From NCBI GenBank assembly GCA_025345505.1, contig JANVCC010000219.1, positions 665,545 to 729,544 of the forward strand: 64,000 bases of DNA, read 5' to 3'. Both the position numbers and the translations under genes were made by a program. Of the stretch, positions 26,167 to 37,360 are shown piece after piece. Numbering within the stretch: the first letter of the stretch is position 1; each line of letters opens with the position of its first letter. The stretch is from Todiramphus chloris collaris (Eukaryota; Chordata; Aves; Coraciiformes; Alcedinidae). Below the pieces are notes generated by a model. It made no database searches. It was not told where the DNA came from and worked only from the letters and a program-made list of their open reading frames with translations.

Positions 26167-26256
26167 CCTGTTGCATCTTGAATCCATGTTGCAGCTTGAA
26201 TCCATGTTGCATCTTGAATCCATGTTGCAGCTTGAATCCATGTTGCAGCTTGAATC
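26167..26256. repeat. 18-bp minisatellite, five units, nested in a CR1
   Basis: Five contiguous 18-bp units of CATGTTGCA(G/T)CTTGAATC lie at 26167-26184, 26185-26202, 26203-26220, 26221-26238 and 26239-26256. They differ mainly at one G/T position, and the first unit begins CCT instead of CAT. The array starts inside the CR1 copy to its left, so the seed unit is CR1 sequence. The 18-nt period keeps both strands open and yields repeated hexapeptides in translation, but there is no evidence that they are made. Confidence 0.95.
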
Positions 26257-29200
26257 CACGTGCATCAGTGGATATTTCAGAGACAGAGATGGGTATGGAT
26301 GGGTAAGGTTGCTCAGCTGCAGAAAAAGAGAAACTTGGCAGGTTTAAGGTTATGAAATGCACTTATTCAGCAGGATGCATTTACAGGCAGGGATCCATCC
26401 AGCCATAAATTTGTATTCATAAAGCAAAATATCTCCTCCTACTCGTGAATGAGACATGTGAACTTCTGCAGTCCTTCTCCAAAGGTTTAAGCAGCACGTG
26501 GGGCAGACGGTGCCCTCTGCAGTTGTGCTCCATCTCCGTTAGGAAAAGGGGCATATTTTTCAATGGAATAAATCAACATAAAAACCCAACACGGGTCAAG
26601 ATGTTTTTATTCCTGTTAGTAGAGCAAAGTAAATACTAAACTTCCCACCAAGGCTTGTTGCAGACTGAGTGTGTGTTAAAACCTGAACTGGTTTGTTTGC
26701 AAGTAGGTTGTTAACACATCTTAAACCACATTCCTCTTAATCCAGCTACAGCCAGAGAGATGGGGCTGTTACGGCTGGGTAAGTGCTCCTCTAGCATTTC
26801 ACCTACCAGCACCAGAGCAGCCAGAGGCAGGAGAGCTGCTGGGTTGTCAGACCATTTACCAAGAGCTGGGGGAATCTGTAGGATGGCTGCGATGCTGGGA
26901 CAAGTCAATTGTCTCTTCCGTTTCAAGAATTTAATTGGTTTGTGCCTGACTATGTGAATGACAACAAAATTACAGCTTTTTTAAGGCTGCCCCAGATAGC
27001 GAAAGCAATTTAGAAGTAAGAGGGGGTGAATTTATTCTCCTTTTAATGAGGAGTGGCTTGGACAGCTTGGGTCCTCCTGGGGGGTGCAGGAGCAGGACTG
27101 GACAGGGACTGTCTGCTGCCAGCCGGGCACAGCAGCTCCTGTTGAACAGCAAATGGCTCCAAAGCTAGTAATATTTTCTGAGAAAAAGAGCAGACAAGCT
27201 CCTGTGACTCACAGCAGTGACTCAAGGATGACCTAAAGACTGAAATGTCTTTGTAACAGCTGGAAAATGAGGTTTTCATCTGGGGTTTTTCCTAAGAGCC
27301 TGAGTGCTCTCCTCCCACTGTAGCTCAACCAGTTCTCATTCATACGAAAGATGAAATCTGGTTCCCTGCAGCTCCTTGAGCTCCGGTTTTCATGTGGGTT
27401 GGGTACTGCTGGATGGAGGGGAGCAGCTGCCTTCAAACACCGTTCTTGTTCTGGTGGAGACCTTGAAATCGTGGAATAAGCAACCTCTCCTGGAGTTTCC
27501 TGACTGATTTAATAGGCAGGAAAAGTTCATCTACTCTAATGAACTCCGGGTAAAGATTCAAATTGTTTAGGTGCTTTGTCGGGGTGAATCTGTGGCTCCT
27601 GGGTATCACCTGCTTCTATCCAAGACACTTCATGCTTTGAAAAAGGTAGAATGGAGAAGTGCTGGAGGACCATGAGTGAGGAGCCATGGGGCAGCTAGGT
27701 CACACAAAGGACCTTGTGATGGAGGTTGAAGTCTGGAAGACTTCAAAGCAGTTTGCTATTGAGGATAAACCACGCATTGTTATTTCACTTGGGTACATAG
27801 CCTTGTTGCTGTCAGGATGTAATTCCCTTAACATTACATTAACCCTTAACTCTTCCCTGTGGTAAGAGGTTGGTGTTGTCTGGGAGCCATGCGTTAGGAG
27901 GGGGATAGTCCAGAGGTACCTGAAGGTACTGTGTGGGCAGCAGGAGTTCAAGAAATAGTGTTTGAAAAAACAGCTGATATGTTCCAGGATTGCATCTGAA
28001 TTTTGGTGCTTTGTCCCCAGACCAGAATGATTTCCTGCCTGGGATTTTCTTGATTTCCTGCCTGGGATGCGTTTGATTACAGCTTGAAGTGCAACGTGGT
28101 GTGTGGTGGTCGTTCCCAGTAGCGAGGCAGTCTGAAGCTGGTTTTCTTTGCCTAGTTCTGTGTTAATAGTCCCTCTTTCGGCATTTTGCCCTTTTCTCTG
28201 TACTCAAGCAACCTCTCTAGAGCTTCCATAAAATTTGCAGGAGAGTCCAGGTTAGTAGGTGTTAAAACTGGTGGGTTTTTTCAATCTGAAGCAGCAGAAC
28301 CGTGCGTTTCTTTGTGCCAATTGAGCGAGGCATTTGGGCAGGCAACCTGCCACAGAGAGAAAGCAGCTGGCCCACAACCCCTCGAGCCCTTCATATTTTC
28401 CCTTGAAGTGGAGCGACGTGGAGAGCCATCCACTGGGATCACAGGCTGGCTTTCCACCTCTGAAACAGCCCGAGATAATCCCAGCTGGATCAAAACCCGC
28501 AGCCAGAGCTGCAGTTCTCCCCAGTGCTGGGTGCTAATCTGCTTTAGTGCAATACCTGCCCTTTTATCTCCCCGCTGCGCGCTACGTACTACGCACGCGG
28601 CAGTGCGTTGGCCAAGGAGGACACGCAGCGTTTCCTAATCCGTTTCCTAATCCGTTTCCAGCAGCGTCAGAAATCACCGTGAGCCACTTCACAGGGAGTC
28701 GTGATGAGAATTTTTAATGCCTCCTCTTTGCAGCATGAGGTATTTTTGGCCCGTATGGCTCTATTGTGATGCTAAGTAGTCTAAAAACGGTGCTTTTTTT
28801 CTCCCCTCCCACCCCAGCTTTCGTCATTTTACATCAGAGTGTCAGCTCTTTGCTAGCAGATTGTGAATGGGGTACGAGCATCCTGATGTCATGTGCAACA
28901 GCAGAATGCTCTGGAGTTATCTGGGCTCTGGGGAGTATCTCTGGCAGTGCCAATAGCTTTATGCAATTCAAAGGATTTGTTCATCTTATTCTTCCGAGAA
29001 TATTTCCAGCCAGGGAGGAAAAAAAAACCCCCACAAAAAAAACCCAACCCTATTTTTAGGCTCTTTTGCTGTTGCAGGTGCAGCTGAGCTGTTAATAGGA
29101 AATTCTTTGTAAGGAACTTGGTCTGTGTGAAGTTGGGTGAGCTGTGGGCAGCGCTTGGTGCTCGCACGTTTCTATCAGGCCGCCCCTGACACCAAGTCTG

Positions 29201-30029
29201 GAGGAGACAAGCGTCGGTTTGTCTGTCAGCAGCTTTGGCAGCATCACAGTTCCTTTTAAACGGCTATTTAAAGGCTCCACGGCTGGTGGCCAAACTCCTG
29301 CTGCAGATTCAATGGAGCAATTTACTCTTCTGCTTCTTGTCACGCTGAGATGCATCGCACGCCGGGACGATGGTGTCTGGGGTGTTACGGCAGAGCTGAG
29401 CTGCCCGGATGCAGGTCCTGGGGCTCTTAGGTGTGTCCCTGCACCCACTTATGTTTCTGCACTGCCACAGGGTTATGCAAACATCAGGTTTCTGCTGGAG
29501 ATGAAGCTCGTGCAGGGAGTGTGGAGAAAGCAAAGGACAGAGTTTCTGTTTCTATTTGGCTCCTCGTGAAGATTGTCAGCCCATCAAAGAGAAAAGCCAG
29601 GAAAAAGATGGGCTTGTCCATCCCTATCACATACCTGCTCAGGGTAAGGATGTGTTTTGGATTGTACCCTCCAGCACACGTGGACTTTAGCACTGGAGTC
29701 TTCTTGGCCTCATAGAGCACCCAGAGCCCAGGAGCCGTTCAGCTGGACCAGTCACCGATGAGTCGATGGAAAATAAGGTGCAGAAGGTTCCTCTCCTGGC
29801 CACACTGCTGCAGGCCCTCTGCTTTCCCTGCAGGGTGCAGAAAACAAGAGGCTGTTCTACGTGTCCCCAAATGCCCACTGCCTGCAGAGCTGCTGGCAAA
29901 GTCACCAGCCCAGGGAACGTGTTTTGCTTTCACTCGATGGGTTTTTTTAATTATTATTTTTGGGATAACAACCCTTAATCACCTGGGAGTCTTTAGCACT
30001 TCTCAAGGTGGAGAACAAAGTATAAACAA
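26257..30029. other. Gene-free sequence
   Basis: No gene or recent repeat was recognised. Small features: a 22-bp-period duplication at 28029-28068 (TGATTTCCTGCCTGGGAT twice) and a short CGTTTCCTAAT direct repeat at 28629-28657. Frames of up to 152 codons on both strands show no domain. Confidence 0.5.
28029..28068. repeat. Short tandem duplication, 22-bp period
   Basis: TGATTTCCTGCCTGGGAT occurs at 28029-28046 and again, identically, at 28051-28068, separated by four bases. It is a minor local duplication. Confidence 0.85.
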
Positions 30030-30448
30030 ATTGACCTTTAAGATGATCAAGTCCAAGTGTTGCCAGGGTACCACTGACCCCTGGCCCTCAGCACCACAGC
30101 TCCACAGCTTGGAAACCCCTCCAGGGGTCACGGGGACTCCACCCCTGCCCTGGGCAGCCTGGGACAGCCCTGGACAACCCTCAAGGGCAAGAAATTGTTC
30201 CTCAGCTCCAACCTAAACCTCCCCTGGTGCAATGTGAGGCTGGTTCCTCTTGTCCTGTCTCTTGTTCCTTGGGAGCAGAGCCCGACCCCCCTGGCTCCAG
30301 CCTCCTGTCAGGAGCTGTCAGAGCCAGAAGGTCTCCCCTCAGCCTCCTTTGCTCCAGGCTGAACCAGCCCAGGGCCCTCAGCAGCTCCTCACGAGACTTG
30401 TGCCTTTCCCCAGCTTTGTTACCCTTTGCTGGACATGCTCCAGCCCTG
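30030..30448 (-). mobile_element. CR1 LINE, ~420 bp, young-looking subfamily
   Basis: This is a minus-strand CR1. Plus-strand landmarks: TTAAGATGATCAAGTCC near 30039, then CACCACAGCTCCACAGCTT, CTGGGCAGCCTGGGACAGCC, GAAATTGTTCCTCAGCTCCA and AGGTCTCCCCTCAGCCTCC, and it fades after TTTGCTGGACATGCTCCAGC. The 3' extreme is degraded. It belongs to the same diagnostic subfamily (a CAGTGGTGCCCTGGCAG-type block) as the copies at 36975, 41773, 46835 and 60714. Confidence 0.93.
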
Positions 30449-30719
30449 AAGGGGCTCCTAATGGGACAATGTAAGTCTGTCTGACACTGAATTCCCCCTG
30501 CTCCTGGAAGATCCCATAGCAGAATGGGCTGACAGAGCTGAAGCAAAAAAACCTCACTGTTGTTGCTGGAGTATTTTTTTTCTGCCTTGCCATCAGAGCT
30601 GTGATTCACAGCTCCATTAAAAAGCCAGGTCTGGACCCCAGAATGAGGTCTCCTTCTGATCCCCAACTTGGAAAATATTTGCATCAGTGACATGCCTGAT
30701 GTTCTAGCTAATAATGCAT

Positions 30720-30786
30720 AGGTTAGTGGGTGGACTTCCTGATCTTAAAGGCCTTTTCCAACAGAAATGATTCTATGACTCTATGA
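30720..30786 (+). mobile_element. CR1 LINE, 3'-terminal scrap
   Basis: This is the plus-strand last ~67 bp of CR1: GGTTAGTGGGTGGACTTCCT, GATCTTAAAGGCCTTTTCCA and ATGATTCTATGACTCTATGA. It lies about 270 bp right of the opposed CR1 that ends at 30448. Confidence 0.88.
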
Positions 30787-31249
30787 CATTAAGGTTGTAA
30801 AACCCAGAACCCACATCTATTCCTCATAGGCTACCTAAGTGCTTTCCATTAATCCCTTAATGGTAATTTTCCTGAGGTCCATTCAGGCAGCAGGTGAGGT
30901 CTCTTCTCACCTGGGAACATGCTGCAGCTGGTCCCTGGGAGATGGGTAAATAAAGGCTTTGCTACAAAAGTAGAAGGGCTGAGATGTATTTGGGATTATG
31001 CTGTAATCCAGGCAACACCTACTGAAGGTCCAGACCCAGCTCTGGTATTTAAACAGCTCATTCTCAAGCCTAAGGTGTGTTGGAATCATTTTTAAGGACC
31101 AGCCTTAATGTTTCATTTTGCAGTTGCTATGTTAAACAGCACAACTGTGCTTTTCCTGCAGCTGAGAAGCTTAATTTCTTTCAGTAAACCAAAAAATGAT
31201 GTCCTGTTTCTCTGATCCTGGGCTATTTGGCAGTGCGCTGGGTATCGCT
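30787..31249. other. Gene-free unique sequence
   Basis: No gene or repeat was recognised in this ~460-bp spacer. Confidence 0.5.
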
Positions 31250-31883
31250 CTACTCACAGGAGACGTTATTGCCAGAAATGCAAGCGGGTTATTATTACTC
31301 CTGCTCAGCCTGGGTTTTGATGAGGCTTTCCAGGATCCACTTCTATTCACTGTTTATTTTCATTAGTGGTTTGGATGCTGTAACAGATGATACAGTTACA
31401 AGACTTGTGAGTGATAGAGGGTGGATGAGGTTGCAAGCGCTCTGGAAGGCAGGGTTGTGACTCAGGTTGACCTTGGCTCATTGCATCGCTGCTGTGCAGG
31501 GGATGGAATTGGGTATGAAGGGTGGAAAAGCCTTTCCCTCAGCAGGGCAAAATCAACTCGGCAAAATGGGGAATAGTGACCTCGGCAGAAGTGTGTGCTG
31601 GAAGTATTTGGGGTCTGTTATGGGTCTCCATGAAAACATGCCTTGGCAATACAGTTGCTAGGAGAAAAAGCAAATACTGTTTTTGAAGGGTAAGAGGGGC
31701 GTTGTGTGGAAAGTCATTTCTCCATTAGGTTCAGTGTGGGATACCTCAGGGACTGGGTTTGGTCAGAAATCTGGTGCTTGGAAGGTTAGTGGGACACGGG
31801 GATGTGCTACCTATGGATGCTGTAGGGTCTCTGAAGGGGTTTCTCAAGGCTGGTCTAGGGGTGAGCTCTCGAGAGCCAGAGCA
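31250..31883 (+). mobile_element. Old, highly diverged CR1 LINE
   Basis: This is a degraded plus-strand CR1, recognised from the order of weakly matching blocks. TTTATTTTCATTAGTGGTTTGGATG (about 31348) matches the RT segment that normally encodes a Phe-Ile-(Ser/Asn)-Asp-Leu-Asp motif. It is followed by a 'GATGATACAG...AGACTTG' block, by AATCAACTCGGCAAAATGGG near 31551, and by GAAGTATTTGGGGTCTGTTATGG near 31601 (normally a 'GGATCTGGGGGTTATAGTGG' type). The 3' UTR follows, with TCTCAAGGCTGGTCTAGG and GAGCAGGAGG just before the tandem array. Divergence is much greater than in the other copies, and the left edge is approximate. Confidence 0.65.
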
Positions 31884-32083
31884 GGAGGTGGGACTGGGTA
31901 GACCCCCGAGACCTTCCTTCTCCAGCACTCATGATTACCTGCTTCTTGCAGGAGGTGGGACTGGGTAGACCCCCGAGACCTTCCTTCTCCAGCACTCATG
32001 ATTACCTGCTTCTTGCAGGAGGTGGGACTGGGTAGACCCCTGAGACCTTCCTTCTCCAGCACTCATGATTACCTGCTTCTCGT
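31884..32083 (+). repeat. 67-bp tandem repeat, three units, derived from a CR1 3' end
   Basis: The units start at 31884, 31951 and 32018 (GGAGGTGGGACTGGGTAGAC at each), are nearly identical, and the last is truncated at about 32083. The unit aligns in order with a CR1 tail: GAGGTTGGACTAGATGACC, then CC(A/G)GAG(G)TCCCTTCC, then CAATGATT. Each unit here is GGTGGGACTGGGTAGACC, CCCGAGACCTTCCTTC, CTCATGATTACC. The flanking DNA to the left is the matching CR1 3' UTR, so the array is an amplification of that element's terminus rather than separate insertions. Confidence 0.9.
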
Positions 32084-35000
32084 GTCCCAGTGCCACCACG
32101 GCGCTGGGCTTGCAGCTCAGCAGCAAACACATTTGTGCTGTTGGTATTTACAGCCTTGTGTCTCAGTACAAGCAGGTATTTAGATACTTGCAGTAAACTA
32201 AGATCTTTATCTGTGCAACTGCTTCTCAATGCCGTTTAAGCCAGTGAAGAAAGAGGGTTTGGTATTTTCAAGCCTGTAAATGTTTTATTTAGAAAATAAA
32301 CCTGACTGTCTTTGAAACGCTTTCTGTCTGAGGTAAACAAAGTCCTAAATTGCTCCAGAGTGAGTTTTGCTTCCCTAAGAAAAAGCATCTTTAAGGTAAA
32401 ACAGCTTGAGCTTTGCTTTGGCAAAGCCAAGCCCTGACTTTTCCCCCTCACCATCAACATCAGAACCAGCTTACGTTTGTCAGTGATAAAACGCAATCAA
32501 AACTTCCCCCAGATTTCTGCAGCAGAGGATACCCCATCAGCTCCCCATCAATTTTATTAACTTCAAGTAATTTAGAATTTAAAAAAACCCAAATCTCTCC
32601 TAGTCCTTGGCCTAATATTTGCACCTTCCTGGTCATCCTGGCTGCGTCAGTTGGGTAGGGGCTGTGAAGACTTGTCCTGCCTGTGCTACGTAGAGTGCAA
32701 CTGGTGGTTTCAGGTCGTGTTTGCAGTCCCCTGAGAGCCTTGGAGCTCCTTTGGAGGCTCTTCAGGACTGGAATAAGACGGGTGCAGTGGAAAATTGTGA
32801 AGGTCCACAAACTGAAAAATGGTTGCAAGCTTTTGCTTTAGACTCTAAATACATAAATAACCTGGATGTATGTATTTCTTTAACTGCGTTGCTGGTATGA
32901 AGATGGTATTTTCATGAGGTGGTCCATGGGCTAGTGCTTCTCAGAGTGAGACAGCTTTTAATGTGTTCCTTAGCTTTAGCTTGGTAGAGGAGGCCTCATT
33001 TAATTATGGCAGGGCTGACCCTATTATTAGCAAAGTCTATCTTTGTTAGGTTTCCACTGGAATAAAATAGTATCTGACCCCATAACAGATTCCCTTTCAA
33101 TGAACTACTGGCGAAGATCCTTGTAAAGGCTCTTTCAAATAAATTCTTGGCAGAGCTCTGGGTAATGAGATTTCCATTGAATAATCTGTTAGCAGAGCAC
33201 TTTTTAACTCAATTCAGATAGTTAGAGAGGAGCCCTGGGAGCCGTGAGTCTCCAGTTTGGTCTCGGGCAGTGGCACTGGGCAAGCAGCAGGAGGTCTGGA
33301 GGAGGGGGTACCCTCGTCTGTGCACTCAAGCTCAGGTGGGGCTTGGAAATTCCCCCAAAGCCATCAGAACGCTTTGTCGGATGAGACAACGTGACTATTG
33401 AGGACAAGCCTGGTTCTAGGTTTGTTGTTTGATATGTGAAGTGGGGTGACCTTGAGTATAAACTTTTTGGGTAACATCTCTATGTAACCTCTTTAAAACT
33501 GGTGGGTTTTTTTCCCCCTATATTTCTGGACAGACTCAGCCTTATTCCCTCATTTGCATCGTTTCAGAAAAGGCAGGAGCAAGTGTCCGGGCATTGCAAG
33601 CACAGTGTACCTCTTTCTCCTCCCAAATGTCATTTGCCTGTTATTCCAGCTTTCCATCTGAGCTTGGGCTTATGAGTGGTTGGCTTTCATGCTACAAATC
33701 TTTATAATGGGATTAAGCGGATAAGGACATGTAGAAAATGATTAGTGCTCTCCTGGGAGCCATTAATGGTTTGTAACGGCCCTCACAGAAGTAACATCTA
33801 CCGAGGTACGTTGTGCAGGAAGAAACTTGCACTTCCTTTCACGCTAATTTTAGAGAGGCTGCAGCTCTTTGGGTAATAAGTATTGATTCCTCAGAGATCT
33901 GTTGAGGATTGTCAAGCACACAGATTTAATCAGAAGTGGGATTCTGGTTGTAGTGCGGATAATACGTAGAAAATCACGCATTTCATTAAGGGTTTTTTTT
34001 CAGTTTGAAGATAGGCAGGCAAGATGAAACGTCTCTATTCCCCTTCCAGCTGATTCTACACTGCCTGCTGCTCTGCAGGACCCAAAGCAACATCTTTCAG
34101 ACAATAAATTTTTTGCGTGAAAATGCCCTCAAATTCCCTGAGGTGAGGTCCCAAGCAGCTCTCCAGCCATGCTGAGATAACCCAAGGGGGCTGCACTGGG
34201 ACATTTGCCCCCGGGAGCGTGCCTGGTGTCAAGGTCTGGAGGAGGTTCGGGGCTCTCCAGTGCCCACAGACACACGCAACGGGGAGAAAGCTCCTCCACA
34301 AAGCCTGGTTACCAACTCAAACACTGCAGCAACCAGTTCACTCTCTGAAGGCGCCAGCCATCCTGGTCTGCTGTAGATAAGAGCTGCAGGATTAGCTCCC
34401 CCGAAGGGAAACCCTCCTCTTCCTCCGAGAGTTTGGCGTTTTGCGCCGGCCGCGCAATCCCGTTTGTGTCACAGTCAACTGGTTTCACGCTCCGATTCGG
34501 TGTATTCATAGAGCACGCTGGAAAGCTCTGCCTTTTGGAGTTATTACTGGGCTGGCTGGGAATTGCTGCTGGAATCAGCCTGAGGGACAGGACCCCCTCC
34601 TGCTCCCCAGCCTGGCAACTTCAGCAGGCTCAGCGTTGTGTGCGTTTTGAGTGGAGCTACTACGTGGAGCTGCTGTCATCTCCTGAAGGGAAGTCTGATT
34701 ATTCCAATTGCACGTGGGTATCATCGTGGTTTGCCCTTTTTAAACAAACTGCTTTACAGTGAAGGATGAGTTTGTAGGCAAACAAAGACACACGTAACTG
34801 GGGGTCAAATGAACTGATAAAAGGTCTGAAAAACTCCCTTATTGGAAGTGCTGAACTCAAGTGCAAGGCATGAGAAGAGCAAAGATGGCTAATGGTGAAC
34901 AGATAACAATAAATATCATCCCTCCAGGTTTGGCCCCTGATGCTGAAAGTAGCAACTCCTTGGGGAAATTCTGGGTTGCAGGATAACATGGCTAGCAGCC

Positions 35001-35591
35001 AAAGTAGACCTTCCTTCATCAGATGCTTCCTAATTAAGTTCTGGCTATTAATCTGTCTTCCCGGATGGAAGTTCGTTTATGAAATAGGAAATTAATATGT
35101 ATCATCTCGAGGTAGAGGGATGAGGTTGCTTTGACTTGCAGTCGGGTGCCATCCAGCCCGTATGAAGTGGAATTGAGCTGCTTTGTGGCTGAGGCCTCGT
35201 GAAGACTTTGGATCTTTGAAATTGATCCTAAAGCTGTACAAGCTGCCCTGTTCCCCAATGGGCTGATTAAGGGTGATTATAGAATTAGCTGGAAAAAAAT
35301 AAAGATACAGCAAGATGTCATTGCCATGCGGAGATATTCTTGTGTTCCTCGGTTCCAGGCTCTAATCCTCAGAATGACTCATTTCCTTGGATATTTTTCA
35401 CAAAGCTGCTGACACAGCATTGTCATTTACCCAGATAAATGCGTTCGTGGCAGCGGTGTTCAGCTGCTCACCTGCCCTGCAATTCCTTTTGAGGGCAGCA
35501 GAGAAAGGCATCCTTCTCCGTCCATCATCTGCACCCAAGCAGGAGAAGGTCTCCTCCTTTGGTGAACTTTGGTCTGAGCTTTTTGGGAATT
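32084..35591. other. Gene-free sequence
   Basis: No gene was recognised. The stretch 33,000-33,215 is AT-rich and of high complexity and may be a conserved non-coding element. Frames of up to about 120 codons on both strands show no family resemblance. Confidence 0.5.
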
Positions 35592-35890
35592 ACAGAATGT
35601 TAGGGGTGGGAAGGGACCTCTGGAGATCATGGAGTCCAACCCCCCTGCCAGAGCAGGGTCACCCAGGGCAGCCCACACAGGAACAGATCCAGGGGGGGCT
35701 GGAAAGGCTCCAGAGAAGGAGACTCCACAGCCTCTCTGGGCAGCCTGGGACAGGCTCTGGCACTCTCACAGGGAAGAAGTTCCTCATGTTGAGGTGGAAC
35801 CTTCTATGCTCAAGTTTATCCCCATTGTTCCTTGTCCTGTTGCTGGGCACTGCAGAAAAGAGCCTGGTCCCTTCCACTTGACACCCACCA
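35592..35890 (-). mobile_element. CR1 LINE, 3' ~300 bp (CR1-Y-like)
   Basis: This is a minus-strand CR1. The plus strand reads ACAGAATGTTAGGGGTGGGA, GGACCTCTGGAGATCATGGA, CCAGAGCAGGGTCACCCAGG, GAGACTCCACAGCCTCTCTG and CCTTGTCCTGTTGCTGGGCA, ending near GACACCCACC. It is closely similar to the 3' part of the element at 43709 (shared GCAGCCCACACAGGAACAGA and GGGGGGGCTGGAAAGGCT), so both come from one subfamily. Confidence 0.94.
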
Positions 35891-36974
35891 GGATCTGGGA
35901 GGTGCTTTCTCGGCACAACCATAATAAATGTGAGGCTATAATACAACTTCTGTTAAATTTGTGAGTGACTGAGGTGGTTAGGAAGGAGAGATTCAAATAT
36001 CACATAACTTCATGACGAGCCTGAGTGCCACGGTGCCCTCTGCTCTGTACCAGCTACCCGGGCAGTGCTGGTGGCTGCGGCACAGCAGCTCCTGTCGACG
36101 TTCCTATCCTCTCTTCCCTTGCATCCGACTGCATGGAAAAAAACACCTTGCCACACTTCAGGAGAATCTGAGTGCAATTTTCTCTAAACACCTCATTTTC
36201 TACCAGGGCAATTTCGAACAGGCAGCTGTGACACTGCAATGACTTGTAAAGCACCGTTCCGGGTGCCCTCCTACCTACACGAGAGCAGCCGTGGCATCTC
36301 ACCGCCCTGCTCCACTTCATCCTTCCCTGACCCGAACTGCTCACAGCATCCTGTTTTTATCAGGCAGGAGAACCTCACCAGCAGCTCGGTGTGTAAGTCA
36401 GATGGCTGCAGTCCATTAGCAACTGCCCGAAAGCTGAGCTCTGCCTTCCAGAGCGGCTGATCCTCCCAATCGGTCATTTTTATTAGCTTGAGATTTGACT
36501 GGGGAGACTCGTGAGCACAAAGATGGACTTTTTGCTTTTTTTCCCTTGGGTTTAAAGTGTGAGTGGAATTTAAAGCAGGTGAGGAAGGAAGCTATATAAC
36601 ATCTTGCAGTTATTCACCTTTATTGGGCAATGCGCGTGATGTAAAAGGGTGGGGAGGGAAATGCATCACTGGTGGTTGAGACAAGCTGTGTGGAGAGAGA
36701 GGCACACAGAGGCCACTGGAGATTCACGTGCTCACCTGGGTCCAAAAAGCACATAAAAAACCACCAGCAGGGGAACACAATTTAAAATGGTAAAATGGAG
36801 AGGAGGGATTTAGACATCTGTGATTAGCAAACTCACATTGAAGTGAGATGTCCTGAGCAAGCCAGCATGATGTCTGGGCCATTTAACAGTAGCTTCATGG
36901 AGTAGTTCGTTGTGCTCGCAGACACCAGCAATTGTCCAGCCAGTGCTGCAGAAGATAACCTCATAGATAAGAGC
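35891..36974. other. Gene-free unique sequence
   Basis: No gene or repeat was recognised in this ~1.1-kb spacer between two CR1 copies. Confidence 0.5.
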
Positions 36975-37360
36975 CATAGAATAATGGAATCATTTTGGTT
37001 GGAAAAGATCACTGAGTCCAACCATTCCCCCAGCACTGCCAGGGCACCACTGACCCCTGGCCCTCAGCACCACAGCTCCACAGCTCTGAAACCCCTCCAG
37101 GGATCACGGGGACTCCACCACTGCCCTGGGCAGCCTGGGACAGCCCTGGACAACCCTCAAGGGCAAGAAATTGTTCCTCAGCTCCAACCTAAACCTCCCC
37201 TGGGGCAGCTTGAGGCCGGTTCCCCTTGTCCTGTCTCTTCTTCCTTGGGAGCAGAGCCCGACCCCCCTGGCTCCAGCCTCCTGTCAGGAGCTGTCAGAGC
37301 CAGAAGGTCTCCCCTCAGCCTCCTTTGCTCCAGGCTGAACCAGCCCAGGTCCCTCAGCCA
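36975..37360 (-). mobile_element. CR1 LINE, 3' ~385 bp, young-looking subfamily
   Basis: This is a minus-strand CR1 starting at the inverted tail CATAGAATAATGGAATCATT and running through CCAACCATTCCCCCAGCACT, CTGGGCAGCCTGGGACAGCC and TGTCTCTTCTTCCTTGGGAG to CAGGCTGAACCAGCCCAGGT. It is near-identical over long runs to the copy at 30030 and the reverse of those at 41773, 46835 and 60714, which indicates a relatively recent burst. It is 5'-truncated and non-coding. Confidence 0.95.

Noticed and set aside
26167-32083. Tandem arrays considered as CRISPR
   Set aside because: The units are contiguous without spacers and derive from CR1 in a vertebrate genome.
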